From Candidatus Anammoximicrobium sp. (GTDB lineage: Bacteria; Planctomycetota; Planctomycetia; Pirellulales; Pirellulaceae): 58,396 nt of DNA. The stretch lies in assembly GCA_012515235.1 (NCBI GenBank), contig JAAYYU010000243.1:1-58396 (forward strand), given 5' to 3'. Position 1 is the stretch's first letter, and each line of letters opens with the position of its first letter. Of this stretch, positions 43,848 to 53,087 are shown one piece after another. The notes under the pieces are model-generated. The model worked only from the letters and a program-made list of their open reading frames with translations. It had not been told where the DNA came from and searched no databases. The position numbers were made by a program, and so were the translations under genes.

Positions 43848-45413
43848 ATGAGCAGCGGTTATTCGCAACGGTTGATGGCGGCCGTCGTCGTTCTGACGCT
43901 GATCGCCAGCGGTTGTTCGCCCTCCGCTACACCGCCAACGGAAGCACCCGCCGCAGCCGTCGCGGACCCGACGGCGACGGAACCAGCGCCGATCGGCATC
44001 GGCGGCCAACGGGAAGAGGTCTGGATGGCGTGCTACATCAACGAGGGCAGGATCGGGTATACGCATCTGATCGTGGAGCCGGTGAACGAGGACGGCCGGG
44101 CGTGTCTCCGCTGGACCTACGAAGACCAGCTGACGTTGCGGCGGTTCGACGCCGAGACCGTGGTCCGCACCCGCTTGACCAGCCTGGAGACCCGCGAGGG
44201 CGAGTTGCTGTCCTTCCGCAGTGAAATGAACACCGGGCCGGGGACCACGACCACCGAGGGCCGGTGCAAGGACGGCCGGTTGGTGGTTCGCGAAGCGACA
44301 CAGGGCAAGGTCCAAGAGCGGACCCTGGAGTGGGACCGGCAGACCGGCAGTTACTTTGCCGATCATTTCTCCCTCCGCCGCAAGCCAATGCGGCCGGGGG
44401 AAAGCCGCCGCCTGCAAGCCCTGATGCCGGTGACCAACCAGGTAGGCGAAATCCAGCTGCAGGCGGAGACGCTGGAAGCCACCGCCTTGGCCGGGGACAC
44501 GCAAACGCTGCTGCGGATCAGCGTCACGACGGACCTGGGACCGGCCCAGCTGAAGTCGGTGGTCTGGACGGACGAACAAGGGCGGCCGTTGAAAGTCAAG
44601 GATCTGCAGCTGGGCATGGAAGCCTTTGCGACCACGCGCGAGGACGCCTTGCAGCAGGCGACCGGAGGCAGCTTCGACCTGGGCTTCGATACGATCGTCC
44701 GCGTCGATCGACCGCTGCCCAGCCCGCATCGCACGCGGCGGATCGTCTATCGAGCCCAGTTGAAGGAGGGCGACGTCAAGTCGTTGTTTGCCACGGGGAC
44801 GTCGCAGACCGTCCGGCCGCTGGACGACGGGACCGTCGAAGTCACCGTGCAGGCCGTGCGGCCCGACCAGCCGCCGAAGGCCGCCGACCAGCCGCAGGAC
44901 GCCCCCACGGACGCCGACCGCCAGCCCAGCACGTTGCTGCAAAGCGACGATGCGGCCGTCGTCCAGATGGCCCAGGCGGTCGCGGCCGGCGAGTCCGATT
45001 CCTGGACCGTCGCCTGCGCCCTGGAACAGCACGTCAAGAAGACGATCCGCCTGAAAAACTACACGACGGCGATGGCGACCGCGGCCGAAGTGGCCCAGTC
45101 GCTGCAAGGCGATTGCACCGAGCACGCGATGCTGCTGGCGGCCTTGAGCCGCGCCCGCCAGATCCCGGCCCGCGTCGCCATCGGCCTGGTCTACTATCCC
45201 GCCGCCCGCGGTTTCGCCTATCACATGTGGACCGAAGTCTGGATCAAGGACCGCTGGATTCCGCTGGATGCAACCCTGGGGTTGGGCGGCATCGGCGGGG
45301 CGCATCTGAAGTTCACGCACTCCAGCATGCAGGGCACGGCGGCCTACGCCGAACTGTTCCCCGTGGTGCAAGCCCTGGGACGCCTGGAACTGGAGATCGT
45401 GAGCGTCGAGTGA
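43848..45413 (+). CDS. Transglutaminase-like lipoprotein
   Basis: The product has 521 residues from the ATG at 43848 (CAGGAG 10 bases upstream). The lipobox IASGC makes C23 the lipidated residue. The N-terminal 350 residues are beta-rich (WMACYINEGRIGYTHLIVEP). The transglutaminase-like core carries the triad Cys423 (QGDCTEHAMLL), His459 (FAYHMWTEVWI) and Asp474 (IPLDATLG). In this superfamily such proteins are usually proteases or peptide-modifying enzymes; the substrate here is unknown. A charged acidic linker (DQPPKAADQPQDAPTDADRQ) precedes the core. It is convergent with the anti-sigma gene. Confidence 0.85.
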   Translation: MSSGYSQRLMAAVVVLTLIASGCSPSATPPTEAPAAAVADPTATEPAPIGIGGQREEVWMACYINEGRIGYTHLIVEPVNEDGRACLRWTYEDQLTLRRFDAETVVRTRLTSLETREGELLSFRSEMNTGPGTTTTEGRCKDGRLVVREATQGKVQERTLEWDRQTGSYFADHFSLRRKPMRPGESRRLQALMPVTNQVGEIQLQAETLEATALAGDTQTLLRISVTTDLGPAQLKSVVWTDEQGRPLKVKDLQLGMEAFATTREDALQQATGGSFDLGFDTIVRVDRPLPSPHRTRRIVYRAQLKEGDVKSLFATGTSQTVRPLDDGTVEVTVQAVRPDQPPKAADQPQDAPTDADRQPSTLLQSDDAAVVQMAQAVAAGESDSWTVACALEQHVKKTIRLKNYTTAMATAAEVAQSLQGDCTEHAMLLAALSRARQIPARVAIGLVYYPAARGFAYHMWTEVWIKDRWIPLDATLGLGGIGGAHLKFTHSSMQGTAAYAELFPVVQALGRLELEIVSVE

Positions 45414-45456
45414 GCGCGGCCGCACGATGCGGACGCTTGCGCTCCGCCGCCGCGTC

Positions 45457-46797
45457 TTACGGAACGGCTTTCGAGCCGACGGGCGAACTCAGATTGCGGA
45501 CGACGAATAACAACTCGCAGGGGAAATCTTCGTCCAGTTGCGGTTCGCTTGCGGCGTCCGGCGGGAGTTGGGCGTCGCTCTTGAGCGTCTGGTCCAGGAC
45601 CGATTCGCCGGGCGACATCGGCGGCGCGAGCAGATCCATCTCGACATAGCCGACCGTGCCAAACGTGCCCAGCTTGCGATGCGCACGGCTGGCGGCGAAA
45701 GCGGCGTCCAGGTGTACCGCGCTGCCCGACGTCCGCGCGATGCCCGCGGCTTCACACAGCCGAGACAACGCGCCGTCGCCTTCGCGGCGCGTGGTCAGAT
45801 TCAGAAAGAAGCCTCCGAACCCCTCCGGACGCTGTCGCAGTTCGTCCCACATCGCGTCGGCTTGACGCGCGGAACAGTACACCAGGTACAGCCGGATTTC
45901 GTCCAGGTTGGCCGCCGTTTCCGGGCTGACCAACTGGGCGTCATCCAAAAACCGACAACGCAACAACGACCGCTGCTCCCGCTCCGAAACGGGAACGGTG
46001 TCCAGCACCTGAATGCCGTGCCGCCGGAGCAGCTGGAAGAAGTCGCCTCGCTCGACGCCGGGCTGAGTGACCGTCACGTCGTACACCAGCACCAGCCGGC
46101 TCCACAGCTTGTGATGGACCAGCGTCAGCGGCGATTGAAACGGCTTGGGCGGCCGGACGGGGTCAACTTGCCCAGGATAGAAGTACACCATCAGGACGAC
46201 CGCGGCCGCGACGGTGACCGCCGTCCAGACGAATCCGCGCCACTGGAAATGTCTGGCCGTTGCCCGCGGCCGCCGCGCGGGCGTTACCTGCGCAGCGGGG
46301 CTCAACGTTGCCCGTTCGGCCTCGGCGGCTGTCTGCCCGATTCGCCGCAGGACACGATCCGCAAAACCGCCGTCCAGATGGTAGTCCGGCAGACTGCGCA
46401 GCTGTGCGTCCAGCCCGCGCAACTCCTCCACTTGGCTCCGGCACGTGGGACTGCCGGCCAGGGCATGTTCCACTTGGCGGCGTTCTTCCTCAGAAACCTC
46501 GCCGTCCACATAGGCACTCAGCAACTCGGCCTCGATCTCCTCCTCGGACGCCTCGCGTGCTGAGCCCGCGGCCAATCGCTCGATCTCTTGCCCAATCCGT
46601 CGGCCGATTTCCGGCGACAAACGGTAACGGGGCAGATCGCGCAAGGCGTCCTGCAATTCCCGCAAAGCCTCCAGACGGCTTGCGTACTCGGCGTTCCTCG
46701 CCAACCGCTGCGCAAGCTGCTCGGCTTCCTCGGACGACAATTCGCCGTCCAGGTAAGCGCTCAGCAGTTCGTCAGCGTAATCATCCTGCCCGATCAT
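45457..46797 (-). CDS. Membrane anti-sigma factor-like protein with duplicated N-domain
   Basis: The 446-residue protein has two tandem anti-sigma-type helical domains: DELLSAYLDGELSSEEAEQL (about 9-28) and AELLSAYVDGEVSEEERRQV (about 89-108). The zinc-binding HxxxCxxC is incomplete; only HALAGSPTC appears in the second copy. A membrane helix follows (GFVWTAVTVAAAVVLMVYFY, about 190-210), then a 230-residue outer part with no named domain (LVYDVTVTQPGVERGDFFQLL). Such proteins hold ECF sigma factors at the membrane. No sigma gene lies next to it, which is unusual. Confidence 0.8.
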   Translation of the reverse strand: MIGQDDYADELLSAYLDGELSSEEAEQLAQRLARNAEYASRLEALRELQDALRDLPRYRLSPEIGRRIGQEIERLAAGSAREASEEEIEAELLSAYVDGEVSEEERRQVEHALAGSPTCRSQVEELRGLDAQLRSLPDYHLDGGFADRVLRRIGQTAAEAERATLSPAAQVTPARRPRATARHFQWRGFVWTAVTVAAAVVLMVYFYPGQVDPVRPPKPFQSPLTLVHHKLWSRLVLVYDVTVTQPGVERGDFFQLLRRHGIQVLDTVPVSEREQRSLLRCRFLDDAQLVSPETAANLDEIRLYLVYCSARQADAMWDELRQRPEGFGGFFLNLTTRREGDGALSRLCEAAGIARTSGSAVHLDAAFAASRAHRKLGTFGTVGYVEMDLLAPPMSPGESVLDQTLKSDAQLPPDAASEPQLDEDFPCELLFVVRNLSSPVGSKAVP

Positions 46798-47204
46798 GGT
46801 CGCATCGTTTCCGGCTTCGAGGGGAAATCACCCCAGTCAACTTCTTGAGCACAGTTCCGGATTTCCCGCTCCGGATGACACGTTCTTCAAACCCCTGAAA
46901 TTCGGTCCTGCGACTGGTGCGCCAAGGCCTCAGCTCGCAAGCCGTTTTCAAGCCGAACGCCTCCACCCTGTCCACAGCCATCTGACGCAGCTGGAAATAG
47001 GAAAGTTCCTGAACCGTTGCGATTCGGTGGCAGTCTGGCGATCGCACGCCGCAGCAGGGTATCAATTCGCCCAAAATGATTCAAGTTGTTTTCGCAACGA
47101 GACTTGCAGCCCCACCGAGAGGCCCAGTTCGAAGTCTTCCGGGTACATCTCAACGCCCACCAAGCCTCCGCAAGCCCCCCCGCTGATTCGCACGTCTGCT
47201 AGCG
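46798..47204. other. Region with an ORF remnant, no intact gene
   Basis: The upstream region of the anti-sigma gene holds minus-strand fragments in two frames: DVRISGGACGGLVGVEMYPE, then DFELGLSVGLQVSLRKQLES (within 47062-47256), and LSYFQLRQMAVDRVEAFGL (within 46781-47074). The first has good protein texture but stops at SFWAN, where the second frame continues. This looks like a decayed gene broken by a frameshift near 47065. It is not a sigma factor. I cannot name the family. Confidence 0.35.
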
Positions 47205-47358
47205 CCAAACGGGAAATGGGTATGCCGCGTTGCCGTTCATGATCGCACGCTTGCACGCCAAGGGGTCAGGCTTACAGAATTCAGTTTTGGCCGAGCCATG
47301 TCGTTGGCTACAGCTGGAGCCATCATCGGCCAAAATTGAATTCTGTAAGCCTGACCCC
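47205..47358. repeat. GGGGTCAGGC palindrome, copy E
   Basis: The inverted repeat 47262-47358 has 33-nt arms with one imperfect pair: the left arm has G (TTCAGTTTTGG) and the right arm has T (CCAAAATTGAA), a G.U pair in plus-strand RNA. The 57-bp left extension (from 47205, CCAAACGGGAAATGG) aligns base for base in spacing with copies A and B. It lies between the end of the metallophosphoesterase gene and the remnant region. Confidence 0.88.
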
Positions 47359-47456
47359 AGCGCCGAGACAGCCTCTTACCGTTTGCTGCTAGCGCCTCTG
47401 GCTCCCGCACAACAGCCACTGTCCAACCACCAATTCCCGACTGGCGGCACTGCGTC

Positions 47457-48734
47457 CTACGATCGCGAGACGGCGGCGGGAACGGGAACGCCGGTGAGCA
47501 AGGTGGAGATGGCGGTTTCTTCCGCCTGGTCGACCGTCAGGGGAGCACCGCACTTGAGGACGAGTTTCGTCAGTTCCGGGCGGCACTGGATTCGCAGGTT
47601 TTGCACGCCGGACAGGCCGCGGCTGACGTGCAACAGCGTCGGCGGCGCGTCGAACACGCCACAGCAGTACCGCACCCCGTAGCGGCTCTGGCCGATCAGC
47701 GGACCGATCATGGGCAACTGAATTTGCCCGCCGTGGGTGTGGCCGGCCAGCATCAAGTCGAAATCGCGAGTTCGCGCCCACTGGATTTGATCCGGCGAAT
47801 GCGACAGCAGAATCCGCACTCCGCGGCGGATGTCGGAGTGCATCCGGCAGGTGCTCATGTCGGCGGGAGGAGCGAGCCACGGCAGTTCGTTGCCCGCGAG
47901 CACGATCGAGTGGCCGCGCAGGTGCAACTCGGACCAGCGACCGCCCAGGTAATGCCATCCGGCCCGCTCGATTTTCGCAGCCAGCAACGACATGTCTCGC
48001 ATGCGGAGATCGTGATTGCCGAAGACGCAGAACGCGCCCAACCGGTTCTGCATCGCCCCCAGGATCTCCGGCACCCATTCCAGACATGCCGGTTGGTCGA
48101 TCAGGTCGCCGGTGATCGCGATAAGGTCGGCATCCAGCTCGGTGACGCGATCCGCGACGAAGCGGAAGAAATCCTGGGTCAAACGCCCGGTGAAATGCAG
48201 ATCCGACAGGTGGACGACCGTCAGTCCGTCCAGGCAGGCGGGCAGCCGAGGCAGCAGCAGTGTCTTGACGTTGATCTCCAGATCCAGGATTTGATTGCCG
48301 GGCAGGCGGGCCAGCAGTCGCGTCGCCGCGTCGCCGCAGGGCAGCCGGCCCAGGCGCTTGGCGATCGGCACGATCTCCCGTTGATACTGCAAGTACTGAA
48401 CCGGCGGTCCCCTCCATTTGCGCCAGCTCCAGATCAGGCCCGCCGCCGCGCCCCAGACGCAACACAGCCAGAAATAGCACCACCCCAACGCGCCGCCGGG
48501 AATCAGTTGCCCCGGATCAAGCTCCGGCGGCGGAGCGTAGGCCAACCGCAACAGCACGGCGGCCGGCAGGCCCAGCAGGGCCAACAGAATCGGCTTTTCG
48601 ACCAGTTCCAGCTGCCAGCGGCGCAGGCCCAGCGCGTGGATGCGGCTGAATGCTCCGAGCCACATCGCCAGATGGCCCAGGACCGCCAGCAGGCCCAATC
48701 CGGCGTGGCTCCAGATCGTGATTCCTTCTGCCAT
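47457..48734 (-). CDS. Membrane-anchored metallophosphoesterase
   Basis: The 425-residue protein has three N-terminal membrane segments (about 9-30, 48-67, 81-103) and a calcineurin-like phosphoesterase domain. Metal-binding motifs are LSDLHFTG (D178, H180), AITGDLID, VFGNHDLRM, LLSHSPD and AGHTHGGQIQLP. The layout resembles YkuE-type and LpxG-like enzymes. UDP-2,3-diacylglucosamine hydrolysis is one possible role, but lpxI at 53234 would make this redundant. The ATG at 48734 begins the hydrophobic part (MAEGITIW). The longer frame to 49187 overlaps the divergent gene and was rejected. Confidence 0.88.
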   Translation of the reverse strand: MAEGITIWSHAGLGLLAVLGHLAMWLGAFSRIHALGLRRWQLELVEKPILLALLGLPAAVLLRLAYAPPPELDPGQLIPGGALGWCYFWLCCVWGAAAGLIWSWRKWRGPPVQYLQYQREIVPIAKRLGRLPCGDAATRLLARLPGNQILDLEINVKTLLLPRLPACLDGLTVVHLSDLHFTGRLTQDFFRFVADRVTELDADLIAITGDLIDQPACLEWVPEILGAMQNRLGAFCVFGNHDLRMRDMSLLAAKIERAGWHYLGGRWSELHLRGHSIVLAGNELPWLAPPADMSTCRMHSDIRRGVRILLSHSPDQIQWARTRDFDLMLAGHTHGGQIQLPMIGPLIGQSRYGVRYCCGVFDAPPTLLHVSRGLSGVQNLRIQCRPELTKLVLKCGAPLTVDQAEETAISTLLTGVPVPAAVSRS

Positions 48735-48890
48735 TCCCAAATCGTCTCGAAAGGATCGTCCGCCGCCGTTTCTGCCGATTATAGGCGGCCGCGCCAGAGC
48801 CAGCAAGCGCACGAGGCGGCGGCCCGGCTTTTTCAAAAAACCCGTTTCGATTCGGCTCTTGCGATGGGGCGAGCTCCGGTTCCCATCTGT

Positions 48891-48896
48891 TATAAT
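48891..48896 (+). promoter_or_regulatory. Consensus TATAAT before the VWA gene
   Basis: A perfect TATAAT lies 53 bp before the ATG at 48949, in the divergent region with the phosphoesterase gene. No matching -35 is seen at 16-18 bp (GGCGAG lies there). It may still be the main promoter, since planctomycete promoters often have weak -35 elements. Confidence 0.4.
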
Positions 48897-48948
48897 CAGC
48901 AGCAGCCGTGTGCGTCGTCTGCGGATTCGACCGCCATCGGAGACTGTG

Positions 48949-50994
48949 ATGAGTACCCGTCCCCCGCCGCTCCCAGGCCCGAACCGTCCTGCTTGGCGGG
49001 CTGACGCCGACGACCTGCTGCCGCCCGCACAGGAAGCGTCCGAAGTCACGGAGATCGTCGACGAGGAAGACTTGCTGGCGGATGAGTATGAGGAGGACGA
49101 CGACGACGACGAAGGCCACGGTTTCTGGCACTTCCTGTACGGCATCAGTTCCTTTGGCGTCTCGCTGCTGTTCCACCTGGCGGCCATGATTGTGCTGGCC
49201 TATCTGACCGTGCCCCCTTTGGCGCGGCCGGACCTGGCGACGGTGGAAGCCGCCTTTTCGCCCATGATCGAAGACGAGCCCGTCGAGGTGGAGCTGGACG
49301 AGAATATCAGCCTGGTGCAGAACCAATCGCTGGCCCTGTTCAGCGCTGCGCCGAGCGTGGGCGAATCGGCCGATCTGCAAGGCAGCGCCGGCCCGCCGCA
49401 GCTGGATGCCCAGGTGCTGGAACAAACCCGCGCGGAGGTCCAGGTCGGGGAACTCACGATCGAGCATCCGTTGGCCAGCGCGCCGACGTTCGAGCGGTTG
49501 GTCGAAGCCGTTCCGGACGGCGAGTTCAAGGGCGAGCCGCGAGCCATCATCGACAACTATCAACAGGCCATGGACCGCATCGCCCAGGAGCTGATGTGGA
49601 AGATGGACCGGGGACCCGTGGTGGTGATTTGGCTCTTCGACCAGTCGGAAAGCATGAAGGACGACCAGCAGGAGATCCGCGACCGGGTCTACAACGTGTA
49701 CGCCCAATTGGGCTTGCTGGGCCGCGACCGGCGTGGCTGGTTGACCACCGCGGTGGTCAGCTACGGCGCGGGTTACCAGTCGCACACGCGGTTGCCGACG
49801 GGCGATATCGAGGAGATCCGCAGCGCCATCGCGGCGGTGCCGGAAGACAGCTCCGGCCGCGAAATGATGTGCCAAGCCGTGGCGCAGGCCATCGCCCAGC
49901 ACCAGGATTACGCCCGCTCGACGAAACACCAGATGGTCTTGATTCTGGTGTCTGACGAGAGCGGCGAGCGGGAAGACAACCGGCAGTACCTGGAAACGGC
50001 GATCGCCGAGGCCAAAGCGGCGCGGTGTACGATCTACGTCCTGGGCCGGGAGGCGGTCTTCGGCTATCCCTTGGCCTACATGCGTTGGGAGCATCCCCAG
50101 ACCCACGACATCCACTGGCTGCCCGTCGATCGCGGTCCCGAGTCGGCGTTTGTCGAACAGCTGCAGGTGGACGGCTTCCGGCGGCGGTACGACGCCTTTC
50201 CCAGCGGCTTTGGACCCTACGAGCAATGCCGCCTGGCGCGGGAAACGGGCGGCGTTTTCTTTATGCTGCCCAGCCTCGAATCGTCGCTGGTGCGGGGCGA
50301 AAAACGCGCCTATGAACTGGAGATCATGCGGCCCTACCGCCCGGACCTGCGGGCCCGCGAAGAACTGCTTCGGGAGCGCGACCGGTATCCGCTGCGGTCC
50401 ATCATGTGGCAGTGCATCTACGAGCTGGATCCGCTGCAGCGCCCGGAGTTGTCCAGCCAGATCGAAATGCGCGTCCATTTTTCGCCCAGCTTCGAACAGT
50501 TCGTCCGCCAGGCTCGCGAGGAGCAGGTCAAGGCCAAGAACTACCTGGTCTATCTGGCCCGCGTCCAGAGAGCGTTGGAAAAGGGCGTGCATCATCGGGA
50601 GCAGGAGGCCGACCCGCGCTGGCAGGCCAATTTCGACTTGATCTACGCCCAACTGGTCGCCTACCAGGCGCGGATGTGGGAGTACATGGCCTCGCTGGAA
50701 GCGTTCGTCAAAAACCCCAAAGTCGTGCCGCTGACCAAGGCTCCGAATCTGCGCTTGATCCACTGGAACGTCACCGTCCGCAAACAGACGCTGACGAAGG
50801 AAAGCGGGCCGTACATCGAACGGGCCGGCGAGTTGTACCGGCTGGTCATGGAAAACCACCCCGGCACACCGTGGGCGGGCCGCGCCCACGGCGAACTGAA
50901 ACGCGGGTTCGGCGTCGATTTCGTGCCGGAATACCGGACCATCTACCCCCAGGTTCCGGAGGGCACCAAGCTGGTGCCGGTGCCCAAGCTGTGA
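48949..50994 (+). CDS. Membrane protein with von Willebrand factor A domain
   Basis: The product has 681 residues from the ATG at 48949. Residues 40-55 are an acidic tract (DEYEEDDDDDEGHG) before a single membrane helix (FGVSLLFHLAAMIVLAYLTV, about 70-90). The vWA domain has the metal site motif VIWLFDQSESMKDD (DxSxS from D231), followed by RVYNVYAQLGLL and LILVSDESGERED. The C-terminal 300 residues are helical (YAQLVAYQARMWEYMASLEA) with no named domain. Planctomycetes encode many membrane VWA proteins, probably for surface assembly or interaction. The partner here is unknown. Confidence 0.85.
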   Translation: MSTRPPPLPGPNRPAWRADADDLLPPAQEASEVTEIVDEEDLLADEYEEDDDDDEGHGFWHFLYGISSFGVSLLFHLAAMIVLAYLTVPPLARPDLATVEAAFSPMIEDEPVEVELDENISLVQNQSLALFSAAPSVGESADLQGSAGPPQLDAQVLEQTRAEVQVGELTIEHPLASAPTFERLVEAVPDGEFKGEPRAIIDNYQQAMDRIAQELMWKMDRGPVVVIWLFDQSESMKDDQQEIRDRVYNVYAQLGLLGRDRRGWLTTAVVSYGAGYQSHTRLPTGDIEEIRSAIAAVPEDSSGREMMCQAVAQAIAQHQDYARSTKHQMVLILVSDESGEREDNRQYLETAIAEAKAARCTIYVLGREAVFGYPLAYMRWEHPQTHDIHWLPVDRGPESAFVEQLQVDGFRRRYDAFPSGFGPYEQCRLARETGGVFFMLPSLESSLVRGEKRAYELEIMRPYRPDLRAREELLRERDRYPLRSIMWQCIYELDPLQRPELSSQIEMRVHFSPSFEQFVRQAREEQVKAKNYLVYLARVQRALEKGVHHREQEADPRWQANFDLIYAQLVAYQARMWEYMASLEAFVKNPKVVPLTKAPNLRLIHWNVTVRKQTLTKESGPYIERAGELYRLVMENHPGTPWAGRAHGELKRGFGVDFVPEYRTIYPQVPEGTKLVPVPKL

Positions 50995-51188
50995 AACGCG
51001 GCACGCCGTGGATTTGGCTCCCGCGCGTCCGTTGAGTAGAATGGACTGCGCGCGGTTGGCAACGGGCGTGGCGCCAGGGACGCCGTCGCCGCCGGCTCCA
51101 CGGGAAACGAGCCCCCGCCGATCACGCTCCGCGCGGCAGATGCAAGCCTGGGCCGATGAAGGGCAAGCCCCAGTCAGGGAGTGAATGG

Positions 51189-52238
51189 ATGACAGTAACG
51201 CGACGCAGATTCCTGAAATCCGTGGCGGCAGCGGCCGCAGGCTTGGCCGCCGCAGACCGGCTGGGCCGGCCGGCCGCTGCGGCAAAAAAAGACCCGCGCT
51301 GGGAAAAGGCGATCCAACGCGGCTTGAACTGGGTCGCCCAGACACAGTCCCCAATCCGCGGCAACTGGACGGCCGGCAACTACCCGACCGCCATGACCGC
51401 GCTGGCCGGAACCTCGCTGGTCTGCTCCGGTTCGACCACCGTCCAGGGGCCGTACTCCAAGAACATCCGGCGGGCGGTGGACTATCTGCTCAGCAAGTCC
51501 CGCACGAACGGACTGATCGGGGATCCGCAAAGCGATAACCGCTATACCTACGGGCATGGCTTCTCCATGCTGTTCCTGTCCCAGGTGCTGGGCGAAGAGC
51601 AGGACGAGGAAACCCGCCAGATGCTGGTCGAAAACCTCACGCGGTCCGTCGATTTCAGCTGCAAAGCGCAGACCAGCGCCGGCGGCTGGGGCTACGTCAG
51701 CGCCAAGGACGGCAGCGATTTCGACGAAGGCTCGACCACCATCACCCAGGTCCAAGGCCTCCGCGGCTGCCGCAACGCCGGCATCCCGGTGCCCACCGAG
51801 GCGATCGAGAAGGCCAAGAAGTACATCTACGACTGCAAGAACCAGGACGGCGGGATTTCCTACAGCTCCCGCAACCGCGGCAGCTCGCGGCCGGCCATCA
51901 CCGCCGCCGCGCTGGCCGCCCTGTACAACGCCGGCGATTACGACAGCCAGCACGTGCCGGAAATGCTGGAGTACTGCAAAAAGGCGCTGAACAACATCGC
52001 CGACCAAACGCATTCCTACGGGCATTGGCACTATACGTACCTGTACTACTCGCAGGTCATGTACCGGCAGGGTCCCAGCGAATGGAATCCGTTCCGCGAC
52101 AAGCTGTACGACAAGATCATCAGCGAACAGAACGACGAGGGCTACTGGTCGGGCAACATCGGCCCGATCTACGTCACCGCCTGCAATCTGATCATGCTCC
52201 AACTGGACAAGGCAATCCTGCCGATCTACCAGCGATAA
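51189..52238 (+). CDS. Tat-exported prenyltransferase/squalene-oxidase repeat protein
   Basis: The product has 349 residues from the ATG at 51189, which has GGGAG 7 bases upstream; the ATG at 51156 has none. The Tat signal is MTVTRRRFLKSVAAAAAGLA, then an AAA-type cleavage site. The mature domain is an alpha/alpha toroid with repeated units of the terpenoid-cyclase/prenyltransferase type (ITQVQGLRGCRNAGIPVPTE, KNQDGGISYSSRNRGSSRPA, ITAAALAALYNAGDYD). The active-site aspartates of cyclases are not evident. Secreted planctomycete members are common and uncharacterised. Confidence 0.88.
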   Translation: MTVTRRRFLKSVAAAAAGLAAADRLGRPAAAAKKDPRWEKAIQRGLNWVAQTQSPIRGNWTAGNYPTAMTALAGTSLVCSGSTTVQGPYSKNIRRAVDYLLSKSRTNGLIGDPQSDNRYTYGHGFSMLFLSQVLGEEQDEETRQMLVENLTRSVDFSCKAQTSAGGWGYVSAKDGSDFDEGSTTITQVQGLRGCRNAGIPVPTEAIEKAKKYIYDCKNQDGGISYSSRNRGSSRPAITAAALAALYNAGDYDSQHVPEMLEYCKKALNNIADQTHSYGHWHYTYLYYSQVMYRQGPSEWNPFRDKLYDKIISEQNDEGYWSGNIGPIYVTACNLIMLQLDKAILPIYQR

Positions 52239-52362
52239 GAGCGCAGAGAGTCTTTCTAATCAATATCGCGGCTGGCAAACGCCGTGCTGCCTCAGCGGCG
52301 ATGTCCGGGCCTCAGCCTTGGCGTCCGGTTGCCGCGAGCGACCTCGCGTCAGGAAGAACCGA

Positions 52363-52533
52363 TCAACTTCGCACGTCGGTGCTTTGAGCCCGATCGTGGC
52401 TCTTGGAAGTACCTGAAGTGCCACGAAAATCCCGATACGCCTTGCGTGCGAGATCGACGAGAGGCACGATCACGGCCGCGACCGATATCAAGGCGGCGAA
52501 CGAACTGAGCGAGAGTACCAGGTTCTCGGTCAT
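52363..52533 (-). CDS. Small single-span membrane protein
   Basis: The product has 56 residues from the ATG at 52533. One hydrophobic helix (VLSLSSFAALISVAAVIVPL, about 5-26) is followed by a short basic cytosolic-like tail (DLARKAYRDFRGTSGTSKSH). Its start overlaps the stop of the upstream gene by ATGA, so translation is coupled. No known family. The tight pairing suggests a partner of the larger membrane protein. Confidence 0.6.
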   Translation of the reverse strand: MTENLVLSLSSFAALISVAAVIVPLVDLARKAYRDFRGTSGTSKSHDRAQSTDVRS

Positions 52534-53087
52534 GCGTCCAACTCCGAAAGCGCTACGCACGCGGCACCCGAAATCACCGTGCCGCAGAGCAAATACAGCG
52601 AATTCCTCATGATCACGTTCTTGTCCGCATGGGGATTGTTCATCAGTCGTGTCAAGTCGCCAAGTGCCTTCTTTCGTGCGTCGACGTCCGCACGATCGTC
52701 GGTCAAGGTTTGGAGAAAGGAACTCAACTCGAGGTTTTTTTCCAGTTCATTTGCCGAGAGGTCAGACGAGTACCCAGCAGAAAGAGCCGCAAGGAAAAAC
52801 GACATCCCACCAGCGACTATTTTCAGGAACACCCTCTTACGACCCGTCCCGATCAAGAGTCCGAGAGGACCCGCAGCCAATCCAACACAGACTAACGCCA
52901 TTTCGCCCCGAGCGATGACGTCTGCGACCGTCACCTTGTTCGCACGCGATTCCATTCTGGCGTATCCAAGGAGAATGGGAACGAGACCGACCAGCACGGA
53001 AAAAGTGAGCCAAAGCGCCACGGCCGCCCCAACTCTTCCGAGAGTCTGTGCAGGTCGACGTTGACCGGGGTCCGCATCCATTCCCAT
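52530..53087 (-). CDS. Four-helix membrane protein of unknown function
   Basis: This is a 185-residue protein; the ATG at 53081 has GGAG 7 bases upstream and may be the real start. Predicted helices lie at about 18-42 (VALWLTFSVLVGLVPILLGY), 62-80 (MALVCVGLAAGPLGLLIG), 88-106 (FLKIVAGGMSFFLAALSAGY) and 163-180 (SLYLLCGTVISGAACVAL). A soluble loop of about 55 residues, rich in Asp/Asn/Leu (LSSFLQTLTDDRADVDARKK), sits between helices 3 and 4. The base composition seems less GC-rich than that of the neighbours. No domain is recognised. It forms a two-gene unit with the following small membrane-protein gene. Confidence 0.65.
   Translation of the reverse strand: MGMDADPGQRRPAQTLGRVGAAVALWLTFSVLVGLVPILLGYARMESRANKVTVADVIARGEMALVCVGLAAGPLGLLIGTGRKRVFLKIVAGGMSFFLAALSAGYSSDLSANELEKNLELSSFLQTLTDDRADVDARKKALGDLTRLMNNPHADKNVIMRNSLYLLCGTVISGAACVALSELDA

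Noticed and set aside
46798..47256. ECF sigma factor beside the anti-sigma gene
   Set aside because: None of the frames shows sigma region 2 or 4 motifs; only an unrelated decayed ORF is present.
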